DNA of 64,000 nucleotides from Phycisphaerae bacterium. Its GTDB lineage: Bacteria; Planctomycetota; Phycisphaerae; Sedimentisphaerales; Anaerobacaceae. Each line of letters starts with the position of its first letter. Within the stretch, counting starts at the first letter, position 1. The position numbers were made by a program, and so were the translations under genes. The notes under the pieces are model-generated. The model had not been told where the DNA came from. It saw nothing but the letters and a program-made list of their open reading frames with translations, and made no database searches. Positions 25,244 through 35,138 of this stretch are shown piece after piece. The DNA lies in contig JAUVVQ010000006.1 in assembly GCA_030604525.1 (NCBI GenBank), positions 1-64,000 of the forward strand, in the 5' to 3' direction.

Positions 25244-26740
25244 GTGAAGGAAAAAAAAAGTAAGGAATTTTTAGAGAAGCTGCTCGAAAAGCAAACGAAA
25301 GGACAGTTGAAACCATCCGACAGATTCGATATACCCTGCCAGGATATGCCGGTGCAGGATGAAGTTGAAAGACGGGACAACATAAATGAAGTGGCACAGG
25401 GTTATACGGAACTCCAGGCACGTCTGGAAGCTATGCGTTGTATCCAATGCAAAAATGCTCCCTGCATAAAAGGCTGTCCGGTAGAGATACGAATAAAGGA
25501 TTTCGTAGGGGCGATAGCAGAAGGAAGATATAAAGAATCGCTTGAGATTATCAAGGAGAACTCGCTTTTGCCTGCGGTCTGCGGCCGGGTATGCCCCCAG
25601 GAAGCTCAATGCCAGAAATACTGCACGGTAGGGAAAAAATTTAAAGACCCGACCAAGGCGGTATCTATCGGCAGATTAGAAAGATACGTCGCAGATTTAG
25701 ACCGGGATAACAATTCAATACCCGAAGCTGGAGCGGCTACCGGAATGAAAGTTGCGGTGATAGGTTCGGGTCCGGGCGGAATTGTTGCAGCCAGCGACAC
25801 GAGGCGTGCAGGTCATGAAGTTACGATTTTCGAGGCGTTTCACAAGTCGGGCGGCGTTCTGGTTTACGGTATTCCCGAGTTTCGGCTTCCGAAATCAATC
25901 GTCAAAAAAGAGATAGAAGTCATAGAGAAAATGGGCGTTAAGATAGTCTGCAATTTTGTAGTAGGCAAGACGCGAACTATCAGGCAGTTGATGAAAAAAG
26001 ACGGTTTCGATGCAGTTTATATAGGCGTCGGAGCAGGTTTGCCGAGATTTATGAACATCGAAGGAGAATCTCTTGTGGGTGTTTACAGCGCGAACGAATA
26101 CCTGACCAGGACAAATTTAATGAAGGCATATAAGTTTGGCGATGGGGCGGATACCCCGATATTGAATTCAAAGAAGGTTGCAGTTATCGGGGGCGGTAAT
26201 GTGGCTATGGATTCAGCGAGGACGGCGGTCAGGTTGGGAGCTGAGAAGGTTTATCTTATTTACCGGCGCAGCGAGAAGGAGATGCCTGCAAGAATTGAAG
26301 AGGTTCACCATGCCAAAGAGGAAGGAATCGAATTCCATCTTCTTCGAAATCCAAAACGGATAATCGGGGATGAAAGCTATCGCGTAAAAGCTATAGAGTG
26401 CCTTAAGTATGAGCTTGGGGAGCCGGATGAGTCGGGAAGAAGGAGACCGGTCCCGATAGAAGGTACCGAGTTTACAATCGATGTTGACACGGTAATTGTG
26501 GCCATCGGGAACGGCGCCAACCCTTTGATTCAGCAGACTACTGAGGGTCTCAAATTCAATAAGTGGGGAAATATAGAGGTAGATGAGCACTGCCGAACTT
26601 CAATAGAGGGTGTTTATGCAGGCGGAGATATCGTATTAGGTTCGGCGACGGTGATTTTAGCAATGGGTCAGGGAAGAACAGCGGCTGCAGCGATAAACGA
26701 ATACCTTGCCAGGAAAAAACCCAAAGGTGCAGCTTCTTAA
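25244..26740 (+). CDS. nfnB: Large subunit of Nfn/glutamate-synthase small-chain-like oxidoreductase
   Basis: 498 residues; start GTG at 25244 with AGG 7 nt upstream. The N-terminal part has the two 4Fe-4S motifs (C-I-Q-C-x3-P-C-x3-C-P and C-G-x-V-C-P-Q-E-x-Q-C). Two Rossmann folds follow: GSGPGGIVAAS (FAD) and GGGNVAMDSART (NADP), with GGDIVLG near the end. This is the GltD-like family; paired with the NfnA-like gene it makes the NADPH-dependent bifurcating transhydrogenase better supported than glutamate synthase, whose large subunit is not in the window. Confidence 0.92.
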   Translation: MKEKKSKEFLEKLLEKQTKGQLKPSDRFDIPCQDMPVQDEVERRDNINEVAQGYTELQARLEAMRCIQCKNAPCIKGCPVEIRIKDFVGAIAEGRYKESLEIIKENSLLPAVCGRVCPQEAQCQKYCTVGKKFKDPTKAVSIGRLERYVADLDRDNNSIPEAGAATGMKVAVIGSGPGGIVAASDTRRAGHEVTIFEAFHKSGGVLVYGIPEFRLPKSIVKKEIEVIEKMGVKIVCNFVVGKTRTIRQLMKKDGFDAVYIGVGAGLPRFMNIEGESLVGVYSANEYLTRTNLMKAYKFGDGADTPILNSKKVAVIGGGNVAMDSARTAVRLGAEKVYLIYRRSEKEMPARIEEVHHAKEEGIEFHLLRNPKRIIGDESYRVKAIECLKYELGEPDESGRRRPVPIEGTEFTIDVDTVIVAIGNGANPLIQQTTEGLKFNKWGNIEVDEHCRTSIEGVYAGGDIVLGSATVILAMGQGRTAAAAINEYLARKKPKGAAS

Positions 26741-26765
26741 AAAATAATATGTTTGAGTAAATAAG

Positions 26766-27797
26766 TTAGTTAGCGATTAAATCATTTATTTTTCCGTTGT
26801 AAACAGCAGTGCGGATGTCGCAATCTTTTCTGTCAAAGTAATTTCGCGGCCCAAAATACATCAGATAAAGATTCTCGCTGACCTTGAGGATTTCAGCATC
26901 GTGGCCGTAAAGGAGCTTTTTGTTACGAGCGGTCCAGTGGAGTCCATCAGGAGAAGTGGCTAATCTTACGGTGGTGTCGGGACAATGAGGCCTGGTGAAA
27001 TTCCCGTAGAACATATACCACTTTCCGTCCAGGCGGAGGACATGTGAGAATTTGTACATACCGGGATATTTTTCGCCTTTGATTTTGATATTTTCTGCAT
27101 TTTCGAAATCGAAATCAGTTTCATTTTTCGAGGCGGCGCGGAATAATCCATCAGGTTCGAACTCTCTGTCCCAATAGTACATATAGTAATTTCCGCTTTG
27201 GCGGTCATAGACAACGTGACAATCCTCGACACCACCTAATCGGCTGATTTCCCCTTTCTTTTTAAAATGTGTTCCGTCTTTCGAGATGGCATAGGCCCAG
27301 TCACATGGCTTATTTCCCCCGCCTCCTCCATACCACATTTTATAAAGGCCGTCTTCGTAGATAACAAAGGGGTCCCATGTTCCAGTCCTGTCCCATTCGC
27401 TGCCGGTGCCCTGCGGCAGGACGGGATTCTGCAGGTCTTTTGTCCAGCGGACGCCGTCCCTGGATGTCGCATGTCCTATCTGCAGTGATTCGTACTCCTC
27501 GGCGCTCCATTTTTTCTCGCTGCGTACTCCCCATGCTTCGTAATACATATGAAAGACGTCGCCTACTTTCAGGACTGACATTGAGCCGAGTGCGCCTGCG
27601 TCCCAGGTGCCTTCGGGACCGGGTCGCAGGACGGGATTAGCTTCATAGGGTTTAAAGCCAACTGTCGAGGCCAATTGCTTCAGCGAATCAAGGACAGAGG
27701 GATTCACATCAGAGACATTATTGGTTAATAAAGCTTTATTTTCACTACAGGAACAAAGCAAGTACAGTGACAGAATGATAAAAGTTCTACACCTCAT
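26766..27797 (-). CDS. Lipoprotein with GH43/GH32-type five-bladed propeller
   Basis: 343 residues. The N-terminus (LYLLCSCSEN) is a lipoprotein-like signal. Repeated blades with W-D-x-G-A, H-M-Y-Y-E, W-D-R-T-G-T-W-D-P, Y-K-M-W-Y-G-G, Y-Y-M-Y-Y-W and W-Y-M-F-Y-G are typical of beta-fructosidase-superfamily propellers. Candidate acids are in TWDPFVI and in the VEDCHVVY blade, but I cannot assign the catalytic set, so the substrate is unknown and the protein may only bind sugar. It is a single gene beside tRNA-Ala. Confidence 0.75.
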   Translation of the reverse strand: MRCRTFIILSLYLLCSCSENKALLTNNVSDVNPSVLDSLKQLASTVGFKPYEANPVLRPGPEGTWDAGALGSMSVLKVGDVFHMYYEAWGVRSEKKWSAEEYESLQIGHATSRDGVRWTKDLQNPVLPQGTGSEWDRTGTWDPFVIYEDGLYKMWYGGGGGNKPCDWAYAISKDGTHFKKKGEISRLGGVEDCHVVYDRQSGNYYMYYWDREFEPDGLFRAASKNETDFDFENAENIKIKGEKYPGMYKFSHVLRLDGKWYMFYGNFTRPHCPDTTVRLATSPDGLHWTARNKKLLYGHDAEILKVSENLYLMYFGPRNYFDRKDCDIRTAVYNGKINDLIAN

Positions 27798-27913
27798 AAA
27801 TCAACCCTTTCAGTTTGGGTATCAATATTAATTTGTTAATGCCCTCGATTAAGCCAAAGTCCCAGCTTGCGCCACTTTTGCTGCCGGGAAATAAGTATGC
27901 AGAAATAAACAAA

Positions 27914-27986
<73 letters not shown>

Positions 27987-27997
27987 GTTTGTCGGTT

Positions 27998-28026
27998 ATA
28001 TTACCAAAGCGATTAGGATTTTGCAA
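27998..28026 (-). promoter_or_regulatory. Promoter of tRNA-Ala
   Basis: Minus strand: TTGCAA (28026-28021), 17-nt spacer, TAATAT (28003-27998), about 11 bp before the tRNA 5' end. Confidence 0.5.
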
Positions 28027-28145
28027 ATGAATTCCGGGAATTCAAAATCAAACCGCATCGGCATATCAGGAGTATAAAAACAGGGATGTATTTGTATCTG
28101 CGAGCAAAGTAGATTACAATTCAGCCCTTAATTTGTGTTAAACCG

Positions 28146-30482
28146 ATGTTTTTCAAAAAAATGGAATTGCTGATTTTGGAAACAAGAGAGCGAATAACGA
28201 TAACAGGACGTGTTCAGGGCGTTGGTTTTCGCCCTGCAGTTTATCGGTTAGCCGGTGAGCTTGAACTGGGCGGCTTTATTCTCAATGACAGCCAGGGAGT
28301 AACAATTGAGCTTCAGGGAACAGATGGGCAAATATCCGAATTTTTAAGCCGGTTGCAGTCAACAGACTCACCTGCCTTAGCAAAGATAAAATCAATCGAA
28401 CGAAAACAAATAAACATCCACAAGGGGGAAAAAAAATTCATCATACGGATGAGCAAATCAGAAGGCGGTGTAAGCTCCGAGGTAACTGCCGATATTGCCA
28501 CTTGCGGTGACTGTCTTGCGGAGCTGTGGGATAATAGGGATTTTCGTTATAGGTATCCTTTCATAAATTGCACTAATTGCGGCCCGCGGTACTCAATAGT
28601 TAAAACGATACCTTACGACCGGCCAAATACTACGATGTCGGAATTTAAGATGTGCAGTAAGTGTCGTGGTCAATACGAGGATGTTGCCGACAGGAGATTT
28701 CACGCTCAGCCGGTCGCCTGCAGCAGGTGCGGGCCGGAAATCCGGCTTACCGATAACAAAGGCAACACTATTCGAAAAGGGACCGATGACGTTATTACAG
28801 AAACGGCAAGGTCTCTTAAAGAAGGCAGGATTGCAGCAATAAAAGGTATTGGAGGGTTCCACCTGGCGGTTGATGCGCTTAATAACCAGGCGGTTGCGAA
28901 GCTCAGATACCGCAAGAGGCGTGACCACAAACCCTTCGCAATGATGGCGGACTCTATCGAGACTGTCAAAAAATATGCGGTCGTAAGCAGGCAGGCAGAG
29001 GCTCTTTTAACAAGTCCCGAAAGTCCTATCGTGCTTTTGCCCGGAAAAACTGAAAGCGGCATCGCTGAGCAAGTAGCTGAGGGGCTGGACACCTTCGGAT
29101 TTATGCTGTGTTACGCACCGATACATTATCTTTTGTTTGCAGAGGGTCTGGAAGTTTTAGTGATGACAAGCGGTAATATTTCCGATGAGCCGTTAATTTG
29201 CAAAAATCAAAAGGCGCTGGAGAGATTAGGGTCGATAGCAGATGTTTTCCTGCTGCATAACCGGCAGATTTTCAGGCAGGTCGATGATTCGATTGTGCAT
29301 TTTATAGCTGAGCAACCGACACTGCTAAGAAGAGCCCGGGGTTATGTTCCTGCGCCGATGTTTTTGAAACAGAAAGCAGACCAGGATATATTCGCAGCGG
29401 GAGCGGATTTGAAAAATACCTTCAGCTTTGTAAAGGGAAACCAAATTATATGCAGTGAGCACATTGGCGACCTTGAGGATGCAGAGGTTTACGAGCATTA
29501 TACAGAATCGATAGAGCATTTGCGAGGACTCTTCGAAGTTGAACCGCAAGCGGCTGCCTGCGACCTGCATCCCGGTTATTTATCCAGGAAATACGTTCTT
29601 CGGCAAAAGTTCAAAGAGGTTATTGAAATCCAGCATCACTGGGCGCACATAGCATCTGTCCTGGCAGAAAATGAAATGAACGGTCCTGTTATTGGTCTGT
29701 CCTGTGACGGGACGGGTTACGGAACGGATGGGGCCATCTGGGGCTGCGAGTGTATGATTGCATCACTGGAGAAATTTGAACGCTTCGGTCATCTTCGCTA
29801 TTATCCTCTGGCTGGTGCGGATAAAGCGAGCAAAGAGGCGATACGTCCCCTGCTGGGGCTGTTGAAAAATGTTTATCAGGATGACTTTAAACTGGAGGAT
29901 TTTCTCTGGCTTCTTGAGGAAATTGAGCCGGATAAAGAGAAGCTGAAAGTGATAACTAAGCAAATCGATAAAAATATCAACTGTGTTTTGACGTCGAGTT
30001 TGGGCAGGGTTTTTGATGCGGTCGCAGCCATATTGGGGCTTGGGACATATAACCATTTTGATGCCCAGCTTCCAATATCGCTTGAGTCGGCTGCTGCCGA
30101 GGGTATAGAGGATAAATACAATTTCGAACTTGTAAGCGGAAAAGACGGGGCAGTCGAACTTGATATAACCAAAATGATAAAACAGATACTGGAAGAAAAA
30201 CAAAGAAACGTTCCCGCAGATATAATCTCCGCCAGGTTTCACAATACAATAGCCGAAGGGCTTTTAAATATGGCTTTGAAAGCAAGAGAAAACAGGCAAT
30301 TAAATACAACAGCACTAAGCGGAGGAGTTTTTTGTAACAGATACCTGACGGACAGAATCAAAAGGAAGTTGCAAGATAAAGGATTTGAGATATTATATAA
30401 TCGGGATGTACCGAGCAATGATGGCGGCATATCCGTCGGCCAGGCGGTAATAGCCGTTAATTTACTGAACCGAAAAAAATAA
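28146..30482 (+). CDS. hypF: Carbamoyltransferase HypF
   Basis: 778 residues, full length. Domains in order: acylphosphatase-like (VQGVGFRPAVY, about 20-95), two zinc fingers (C-G-D-C/C-T-N-C and C-S-K-C/C-S-R-C), a YrdC/Sua5-like ATP-binding domain, and a Kae1-like carbamoyltransferase domain (HHWAHIASV, GLSCDGTGYG). It makes thiocarbamate on HypE from carbamoyl phosphate, the first step to the cyanide ligands of [NiFe]-hydrogenase. A start at residue 6 (Met) is also possible. It opens the hypFCDEAB operon. Confidence 0.97.
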   Translation: MFFKKMELLILETRERITITGRVQGVGFRPAVYRLAGELELGGFILNDSQGVTIELQGTDGQISEFLSRLQSTDSPALAKIKSIERKQINIHKGEKKFIIRMSKSEGGVSSEVTADIATCGDCLAELWDNRDFRYRYPFINCTNCGPRYSIVKTIPYDRPNTTMSEFKMCSKCRGQYEDVADRRFHAQPVACSRCGPEIRLTDNKGNTIRKGTDDVITETARSLKEGRIAAIKGIGGFHLAVDALNNQAVAKLRYRKRRDHKPFAMMADSIETVKKYAVVSRQAEALLTSPESPIVLLPGKTESGIAEQVAEGLDTFGFMLCYAPIHYLLFAEGLEVLVMTSGNISDEPLICKNQKALERLGSIADVFLLHNRQIFRQVDDSIVHFIAEQPTLLRRARGYVPAPMFLKQKADQDIFAAGADLKNTFSFVKGNQIICSEHIGDLEDAEVYEHYTESIEHLRGLFEVEPQAAACDLHPGYLSRKYVLRQKFKEVIEIQHHWAHIASVLAENEMNGPVIGLSCDGTGYGTDGAIWGCECMIASLEKFERFGHLRYYPLAGADKASKEAIRPLLGLLKNVYQDDFKLEDFLWLLEEIEPDKEKLKVITKQIDKNINCVLTSSLGRVFDAVAAILGLGTYNHFDAQLPISLESAAAEGIEDKYNFELVSGKDGAVELDITKMIKQILEEKQRNVPADIISARFHNTIAEGLLNMALKARENRQLNTTALSGGVFCNRYLTDRIKRKLQDKGFEILYNRDVPSNDGGISVGQAVIAVNLLNRKK

Positions 30483-30496
30483 ATGGTTTTAAGATT

Positions 30497-30739
30497 ATGT
30501 GTTTAGCAGTACCGGCAAGAATAATAGAGCTTAACGGGGATAATGCGGTAGTGGACGCAATGGGCAATCGCTGGAAGGCGAAGACCACGGTCTTGCCTGA
30601 TGCCAAAATCGGCGATTTGGTTTTGATACATGCAGGGTTCGCTATATCCAGGGTCGATGAACAAGAGGCAAAAAAGACCTGGGAGCTGCTTGCTGAGATA
30701 TATGATTTCGAACAGACGGATGACAAGGTTTCAGGTTAG
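30497..30739 (+). CDS. hypC: [NiFe]-hydrogenase assembly chaperone HypC
   Basis: 80 residues with the family's MCLAVPA start; Cys2 binds the Fe(CN)2CO unit after Met removal. It works with HypD to carry the iron group to the hydrogenase large subunit precursor. It sits 14 bp after hypF and 8 bp before hypD. Confidence 0.97.
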   Translation: MCLAVPARIIELNGDNAVVDAMGNRWKAKTTVLPDAKIGDLVLIHAGFAISRVDEQEAKKTWELLAEIYDFEQTDDKVSG

Positions 30740-30747
30740 GTGTTTCA

Positions 30748-31833
30748 ATGCTTGAGCGAATATATAAAGCACAACAGATTATAGATAAGGCGTGTAAGCA
30801 GCTTGGCCGAAAGATTAACATAATGGAGGTTTGCGGAACCCATACAGTCTCGATATTCCGCAATGGGATAAGGTCTATCCTGCCTGCAAATTTGAAACTC
30901 CTCTCCGGCCCCGGATGTCCGGTATGTGTTACGCATCAGGGGTATATTGACACGATGCTTGAGCTGGCAAAGCGGGAGGATTTTTTGATAGCGACTTACG
31001 GTGATATGATTCGTGTGCCCGGGGAAAACGGTTCGCTTGAGAGCATGCAGACAAACGCTCAAATAAAAGTGGTATTGAGCAGCGAAGACGCCCTTGAATT
31101 GGCGAAGGACAATCCGGATAAAAAAGTGGTATTTATAGCAGTGGGCTTCGAGACGACGACACCGGCTACGGCGGTAGTAATAGATGAAGCATCACAACAG
31201 AACATTGCGAACTTTTTTATACTGAGCAATCATAAGCTCGTAGTGCCGGCGATGCGGGCGCTTTTAAGTGAGAAAAACAATAAAATAGACGCTTTTTTAT
31301 GTCCCGGACACGTAAGCGTCATTACCGGCAGCGATATTTTCTCTGAAATCGTTGAAGACTTTTCTCGTCCCTGTGTCGTAGCGGGCTTTGAGCCGATACA
31401 GATAATCGAAGGCATTGCAGAGATTTGTAAACAGCTCGCTGAAGAAAAAGCTGAGCTTAAATCCATATACAATGCGGTGGTAACAGAGAAGGGCAACGCA
31501 GCCGCCCAGAGAATGATATGCGAATGTTTTGAACCGTCGGCCGGTTACTGGCGCGGCCTTGGGAAGATAGATAAAAGCACATATCAATTAAAAGAAAAAT
31601 ACAGCCAGTTTGATGCGTTCAAACACTTCGGAATAACTGATGTCCCCGGTAAAGAGAGGAGCGGCTGTCGATGCGGAGAAGTTCTTTGCGGTCTGATAGA
31701 GCCGCCGGAATGCAAACTTTTCGGAACAAGCTGCACACCGGATGAACCCATCGGGCCTTGTATGGTTAGCTCCGAAGGAGCATGTGCCGCCTGGTACAAA
31801 TACAACAGGAAAGAGAGTGATGAAAGCAGCTAA
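30748..31833 (+). CDS. hypD: [NiFe]-hydrogenase assembly protein HypD
   Basis: 361 residues. The EVCGTHT motif (near 28-34), the GPGCPVCVT motif with the active Cys pair and a C-terminal cysteine cluster for the 4Fe-4S site (C-R-C-G-E-V-L-C-G) are all present. HypD is the platform on which the CN and CO ligands are added to iron. Its end overlaps the start of hypE by 14 nt. Confidence 0.97.
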   Translation: MLERIYKAQQIIDKACKQLGRKINIMEVCGTHTVSIFRNGIRSILPANLKLLSGPGCPVCVTHQGYIDTMLELAKREDFLIATYGDMIRVPGENGSLESMQTNAQIKVVLSSEDALELAKDNPDKKVVFIAVGFETTTPATAVVIDEASQQNIANFFILSNHKLVVPAMRALLSEKNNKIDAFLCPGHVSVITGSDIFSEIVEDFSRPCVVAGFEPIQIIEGIAEICKQLAEEKAELKSIYNAVVTEKGNAAAQRMICECFEPSAGYWRGLGKIDKSTYQLKEKYSQFDAFKHFGITDVPGKERSGCRCGEVLCGLIEPPECKLFGTSCTPDEPIGPCMVSSEGACAAWYKYNRKESDESS

Positions 31834-32842
31834 AAACAAAAAAATTCTTCTGGCTCACGGCGGCGGCGGAAGGTTAACAGAACAGTTAATTCGACATAAC
31901 ATTTTGCCAAAACTCCGGAATGATGTTCTTGCGAAACTGGGCGACTCAGCTAAGCTGGATTTCCACTCGGAATCCTTGTTCTTTACAACCGACAGTTACG
32001 TGGTAAAACCACTGTTTTTCAACGGAGGGGATATCGGGAAACTCGCTGTCTGCGGAACAATAAATGATTTGGCGGTGGCGGGAGCCAGGCCTTTAGCATT
32101 ATCTTTGTCTTTGATAATAGAAGAAGGATTTGAGTTTGCAAAACTCGATAAGATTCTTGATTCAATCGGTCAAACCGCTAAAGAAAACAACGTAGATATT
32201 GTCACCGGAGATACTAAAACAGTTGAGGCGGGCGGAGTCGATGAAATCTTCATTAACACAGCAGGAGTCGGTGAATCGATTGAGGGGGTGGAATTAGGGC
32301 TGGATAAGCTGGAAGCGACAGATAAAGTGATAATCAACGGCTCGATAGGCGACCACGGTCTTTCGGTGATGTCTCAGCGCGAGGGCTTAGAGTTTCAAAC
32401 GGAGCTTTTAAGTGATTGTGCCGGGCTGGGAGGTTTGATTGGTCAATTACTGGAAAACACAGACGGCGTGAAGTTTATGCGTGACGCTACACGAGGCGGA
32501 CTGGCAGCAACGCTTAGTGAGATATCCAGCGGCAGTAAGCTGAATATAGAAATCCACGAAAAAAACATACCGATTAAACCCAGTGTTCAGGCAGCGGCGG
32601 ATATGTTGGGTTTTGATATCCTTACCATAGCTAACGAAGGTAAGTTCGTAGCAATTGTCAAGCCGGAGTCAGCTGATGATTTTGTTAAAATCTGCAAAGC
32701 ACACCCTCTTGGCAAAGAGACGAGCATAATAGGCAAAGTTACTGAAAGCAGCGGGGAACCAACCGTCCGGCTTATAACGAAAATCGGTGGTAAAAGAATT
32801 ATACAAATGCCTTACGGACGGGAATTACCGAGGATTTGCTGA
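31820..32842 (+). CDS. hypE: Carbamoyl-dehydratase HypE
   Basis: 340 residues from the ATG at 31820, chosen because the AHGGGGR motif follows at the expected distance and AGGAAAGAGAG precedes it; a longer frame from 31742 only adds an overlap with hypD. The C-terminus is P-R-I-C, the modified Cys that receives the carbamoyl group from HypF and is dehydrated to thiocyanate using ATP. The purM-like ATP-grasp fold motifs (TTDSYVV, DATRGGL) are intact. The TGA overlaps the hypA ATG. Confidence 0.97.
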   Translation: MKAAKNKKILLAHGGGGRLTEQLIRHNILPKLRNDVLAKLGDSAKLDFHSESLFFTTDSYVVKPLFFNGGDIGKLAVCGTINDLAVAGARPLALSLSLIIEEGFEFAKLDKILDSIGQTAKENNVDIVTGDTKTVEAGGVDEIFINTAGVGESIEGVELGLDKLEATDKVIINGSIGDHGLSVMSQREGLEFQTELLSDCAGLGGLIGQLLENTDGVKFMRDATRGGLAATLSEISSGSKLNIEIHEKNIPIKPSVQAAADMLGFDILTIANEGKFVAIVKPESADDFVKICKAHPLGKETSIIGKVTESSGEPTVRLITKIGGKRIIQMPYGRELPRIC

Positions 32843-33186
32843 TGCACGAAACAATGGTTGCTCAAAGTCTTTTAGCAACAATAACAACAGAGGCGAAAAA
32901 GCAAAAAGCCAGGCCGATACTTGCGAAAATCAGTTGCGGTATGTTAAACGATGTTAATGAAGAGATATTAAGCTTTGCCATGGAAGCAATCACCAAAGGC
33001 ACTCGATGCGAGGGAGTAAAGATAGAGGTGGAGCACAAACCGATACGGGGAAAATGCAACAAGTGCAAAAAAGAATTCGCATTCGAAGTCGCATCACCGG
33101 TGTGTCCTGAATGCGGCAGTAACGATTTCAATCTGCTTCCCGATGAGCCGCTGGTGCTGGAGGAGATAGAATTTGAAAGGGAGTAA
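32842..33186 (+). CDS. hypA: Nickel-insertion accessory protein HypA
   Basis: 114 residues. The ATG at 32842 overlaps the hypE stop (TGATG) and gives the required M-H2-E start, where His2 binds nickel. A zinc site of two C-x-x-C pairs (CNKC and CPEC) is present. It delivers nickel with HypB. Confidence 0.96.
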   Translation: MHETMVAQSLLATITTEAKKQKARPILAKISCGMLNDVNEEILSFAMEAITKGTRCEGVKIEVEHKPIRGKCNKCKKEFAFEVASPVCPECGSNDFNLLPDEPLVLEEIEFERE

Positions 33187-33187
33187 A

Positions 33188-33859
33188 ATGTATAAAGTAA
33201 ACATAGGCAGGAAAATACTCAGTGCAAATGAAGAATACGCCAACGAAAACAAACGCTTTTTAATTGAGAACAAGAAGCTATGCCTTAATATGATATCCTC
33301 CCCCGGTTCGGGGAAAACTACAATCCTTACAAGAACCATAAAAGAGCTTAAAGATAAAATTCAAATCGGCGTGATTGAAGGCGACATACAAACCGATTTA
33401 GATGCACAACGTATCAAGGCCACAAAAGCCCCGGCTATTCAGATAAATACAAAAGGCGCTTGTCATTTATCAGCGGCACAGATTCACAAAGCTTTAGCGA
33501 ACCTGCCGATTGAGAAGCTGGATTTGATTTTCATTGAAAATGTTGGGAACCTGGTCTGTCCCTCGGCTTTCGAATTGGGTGAGAACGGCAAGGTGGTTGT
33601 GCTCTCCGTTCCAGAAGGTGACGACAAACCCGTTAAATATCCTGCGATTTTTGCCAAATCAAAAGCCCTTTTGATAAATAAAATTGACCTGCTAAACCCT
33701 TCTCGGGACATAGATTTTGACATTGAGAAAGTAAAAAATGATGCTCGGAAACTAAATAAAGATATTCAAATATTTTCGCTATCGGCTAAAAGCGGAGAAG
33801 GAATGGATAAATGGTACGATTGGTTAATCAAAGGAATTGAAAAAACCAGGAACAGCTAA
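33188..33859 (+). CDS. hypB: Hydrogenase nickel-incorporation GTPase HypB
   Basis: 223 residues from the ATG at 33188 (GGGAG 5 nt upstream). It has the P-loop SSPGSGKTT, the Walker-type EGDIQTD, and the specificity motif NKIDLL, so it is a full SIMIBI GTPase; Cys and His in the GACHLS segment are the metal site. The N-terminal His-rich or C-x-x-C-G-C nickel store of some homologues is absent. It ends the hyp operon. Confidence 0.96.
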   Translation: MYKVNIGRKILSANEEYANENKRFLIENKKLCLNMISSPGSGKTTILTRTIKELKDKIQIGVIEGDIQTDLDAQRIKATKAPAIQINTKGACHLSAAQIHKALANLPIEKLDLIFIENVGNLVCPSAFELGENGKVVVLSVPEGDDKPVKYPAIFAKSKALLINKIDLLNPSRDIDFDIEKVKNDARKLNKDIQIFSLSAKSGEGMDKWYDWLIKGIEKTRNS

Positions 33860-33993
33860 CTAAGATTCCTAATCGGTCTGTCTTCGTAACTAATTTAACC
33901 TAAAAGAGAAGTACACATAAAAAAGCAAATTCCATCGTTAACGATTGCTAACAAGGGCATATCTCATCAGCGGGCACACTGCTAAACCACAAA

Positions 33994-34626
33994 TCAAGCT
34001 TGACTTTTTGCTCTGTATAAACTTCTTTCATTTATGTAATCAACCACAGATGGATGAAGCATATCAGATACATCCAGCCCACGGGCAATACGTTCTCTGA
34101 CCTGGGTGCTGCTTATATTGACCAAAGGCGTTTTGATGACGTTTTCTCTGAGCTTTTGAACACGTTGTTTTCCCCAGCTATTTTCGAGACTTGTAAAATC
34201 AGGTGGGTCGAAACCGGCCCTGTACATAACCGACAAATTACACTCATCAATTATTTCTTTAATCTTATGCCACCGATGCAGCTCCTCTACGGCATCCGCA
34301 CCGAGGAGCCAAAACAGTTCGGTCTGCTCTCCATAACGACTTCTAAAATATCTTATCGTATCCAGAGTAAAACTTGGTGCTGCTCTTTTTAGCTCACAAT
34401 CACTGACACGAAAGCTATGGTCATCAGAGATTGCAAGCTCAATCATTTTAAAACGGTCGTCATCACCCGCCTGCGGCGGAGAATACTTGAGCGCCGAACA
34501 CCTGGCTGGAATAAAGAAAACCGTCTCAGCGCCGATGTGCTCAGCAGCAACTACAGCTACCTTTGTATGACCAAAATGAATCGGGTCAAATGTTCCGCCA
34601 AATAATGCTATTTTGCTGGTTGACAT
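33994..34626 (-). CDS. nadD: Nicotinate-nucleotide adenylyltransferase
   Basis: 210 residues with the nucleotidyltransferase motifs GGTFDPIHFGH (10-20) and the C-terminal ISSTQVRERI. It makes nicotinate adenine dinucleotide from NaMN and ATP, a required step to NAD. Length is normal. It is a single gene, convergent with hypB. Confidence 0.95.
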   Translation of the reverse strand: MSTSKIALFGGTFDPIHFGHTKVAVVAAEHIGAETVFFIPARCSALKYSPPQAGDDDRFKMIELAISDDHSFRVSDCELKRAAPSFTLDTIRYFRSRYGEQTELFWLLGADAVEELHRWHKIKEIIDECNLSVMYRAGFDPPDFTSLENSWGKQRVQKLRENVIKTPLVNISSTQVRERIARGLDVSDMLHPSVVDYINERSLYRAKSQA

Positions 34627-35138
34627 AATAAAAACTAACAGGCAAATTGTGAGTTACATAAAATAATATTATACAAAAAAACAAAACTTTTTTGGCTATC
34701 AAAAAACTTTTACGCTCATCTAAAAATACACAAAAACAATCCTGCAAACATTAACTTTAAACCTTTCAGATATCTTAAGCTTTCACATATAAACTAACAG
34801 TTTATTCTTTATTTACAACTATAACTTGTCAAATAACCTAATAAAAGAAGGTTTTATTTGTGAAAAGCAAAAAGTCGGTTTGAGATTCTTAACTTCGCAT
34901 TAACCTTTTTAACAATTATAATATCTCTTTGTTATTATAGAAAAGTTCGGACAAGTAATACAAACACGTTAATAAAACAATAAAGAAAAAAAATTTTATG
35001 AAGTATTTTTAAGGTTTTGGACGATAAAAAATGTAATAATACTTATTTAATCTTTTCCAACTTAATAGAGAAAGATGTTAGAATGAAAATGAAAATTGAT
35101 TACAAAACAATTACCGAATAGAAAGGCGGTGAGAAAAA
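34627..35138. other. Long AT-rich intergenic region before the Lys-rich gene
   Basis: About 510 bp, strongly AT-rich, no open frame with a ribosome site until 35139. It must hold the promoters of nadD and of the Lys-rich gene, but I cannot point to a convincing -35/-10 pair. No repeats or tRNA found by eye. Confidence 0.5.
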
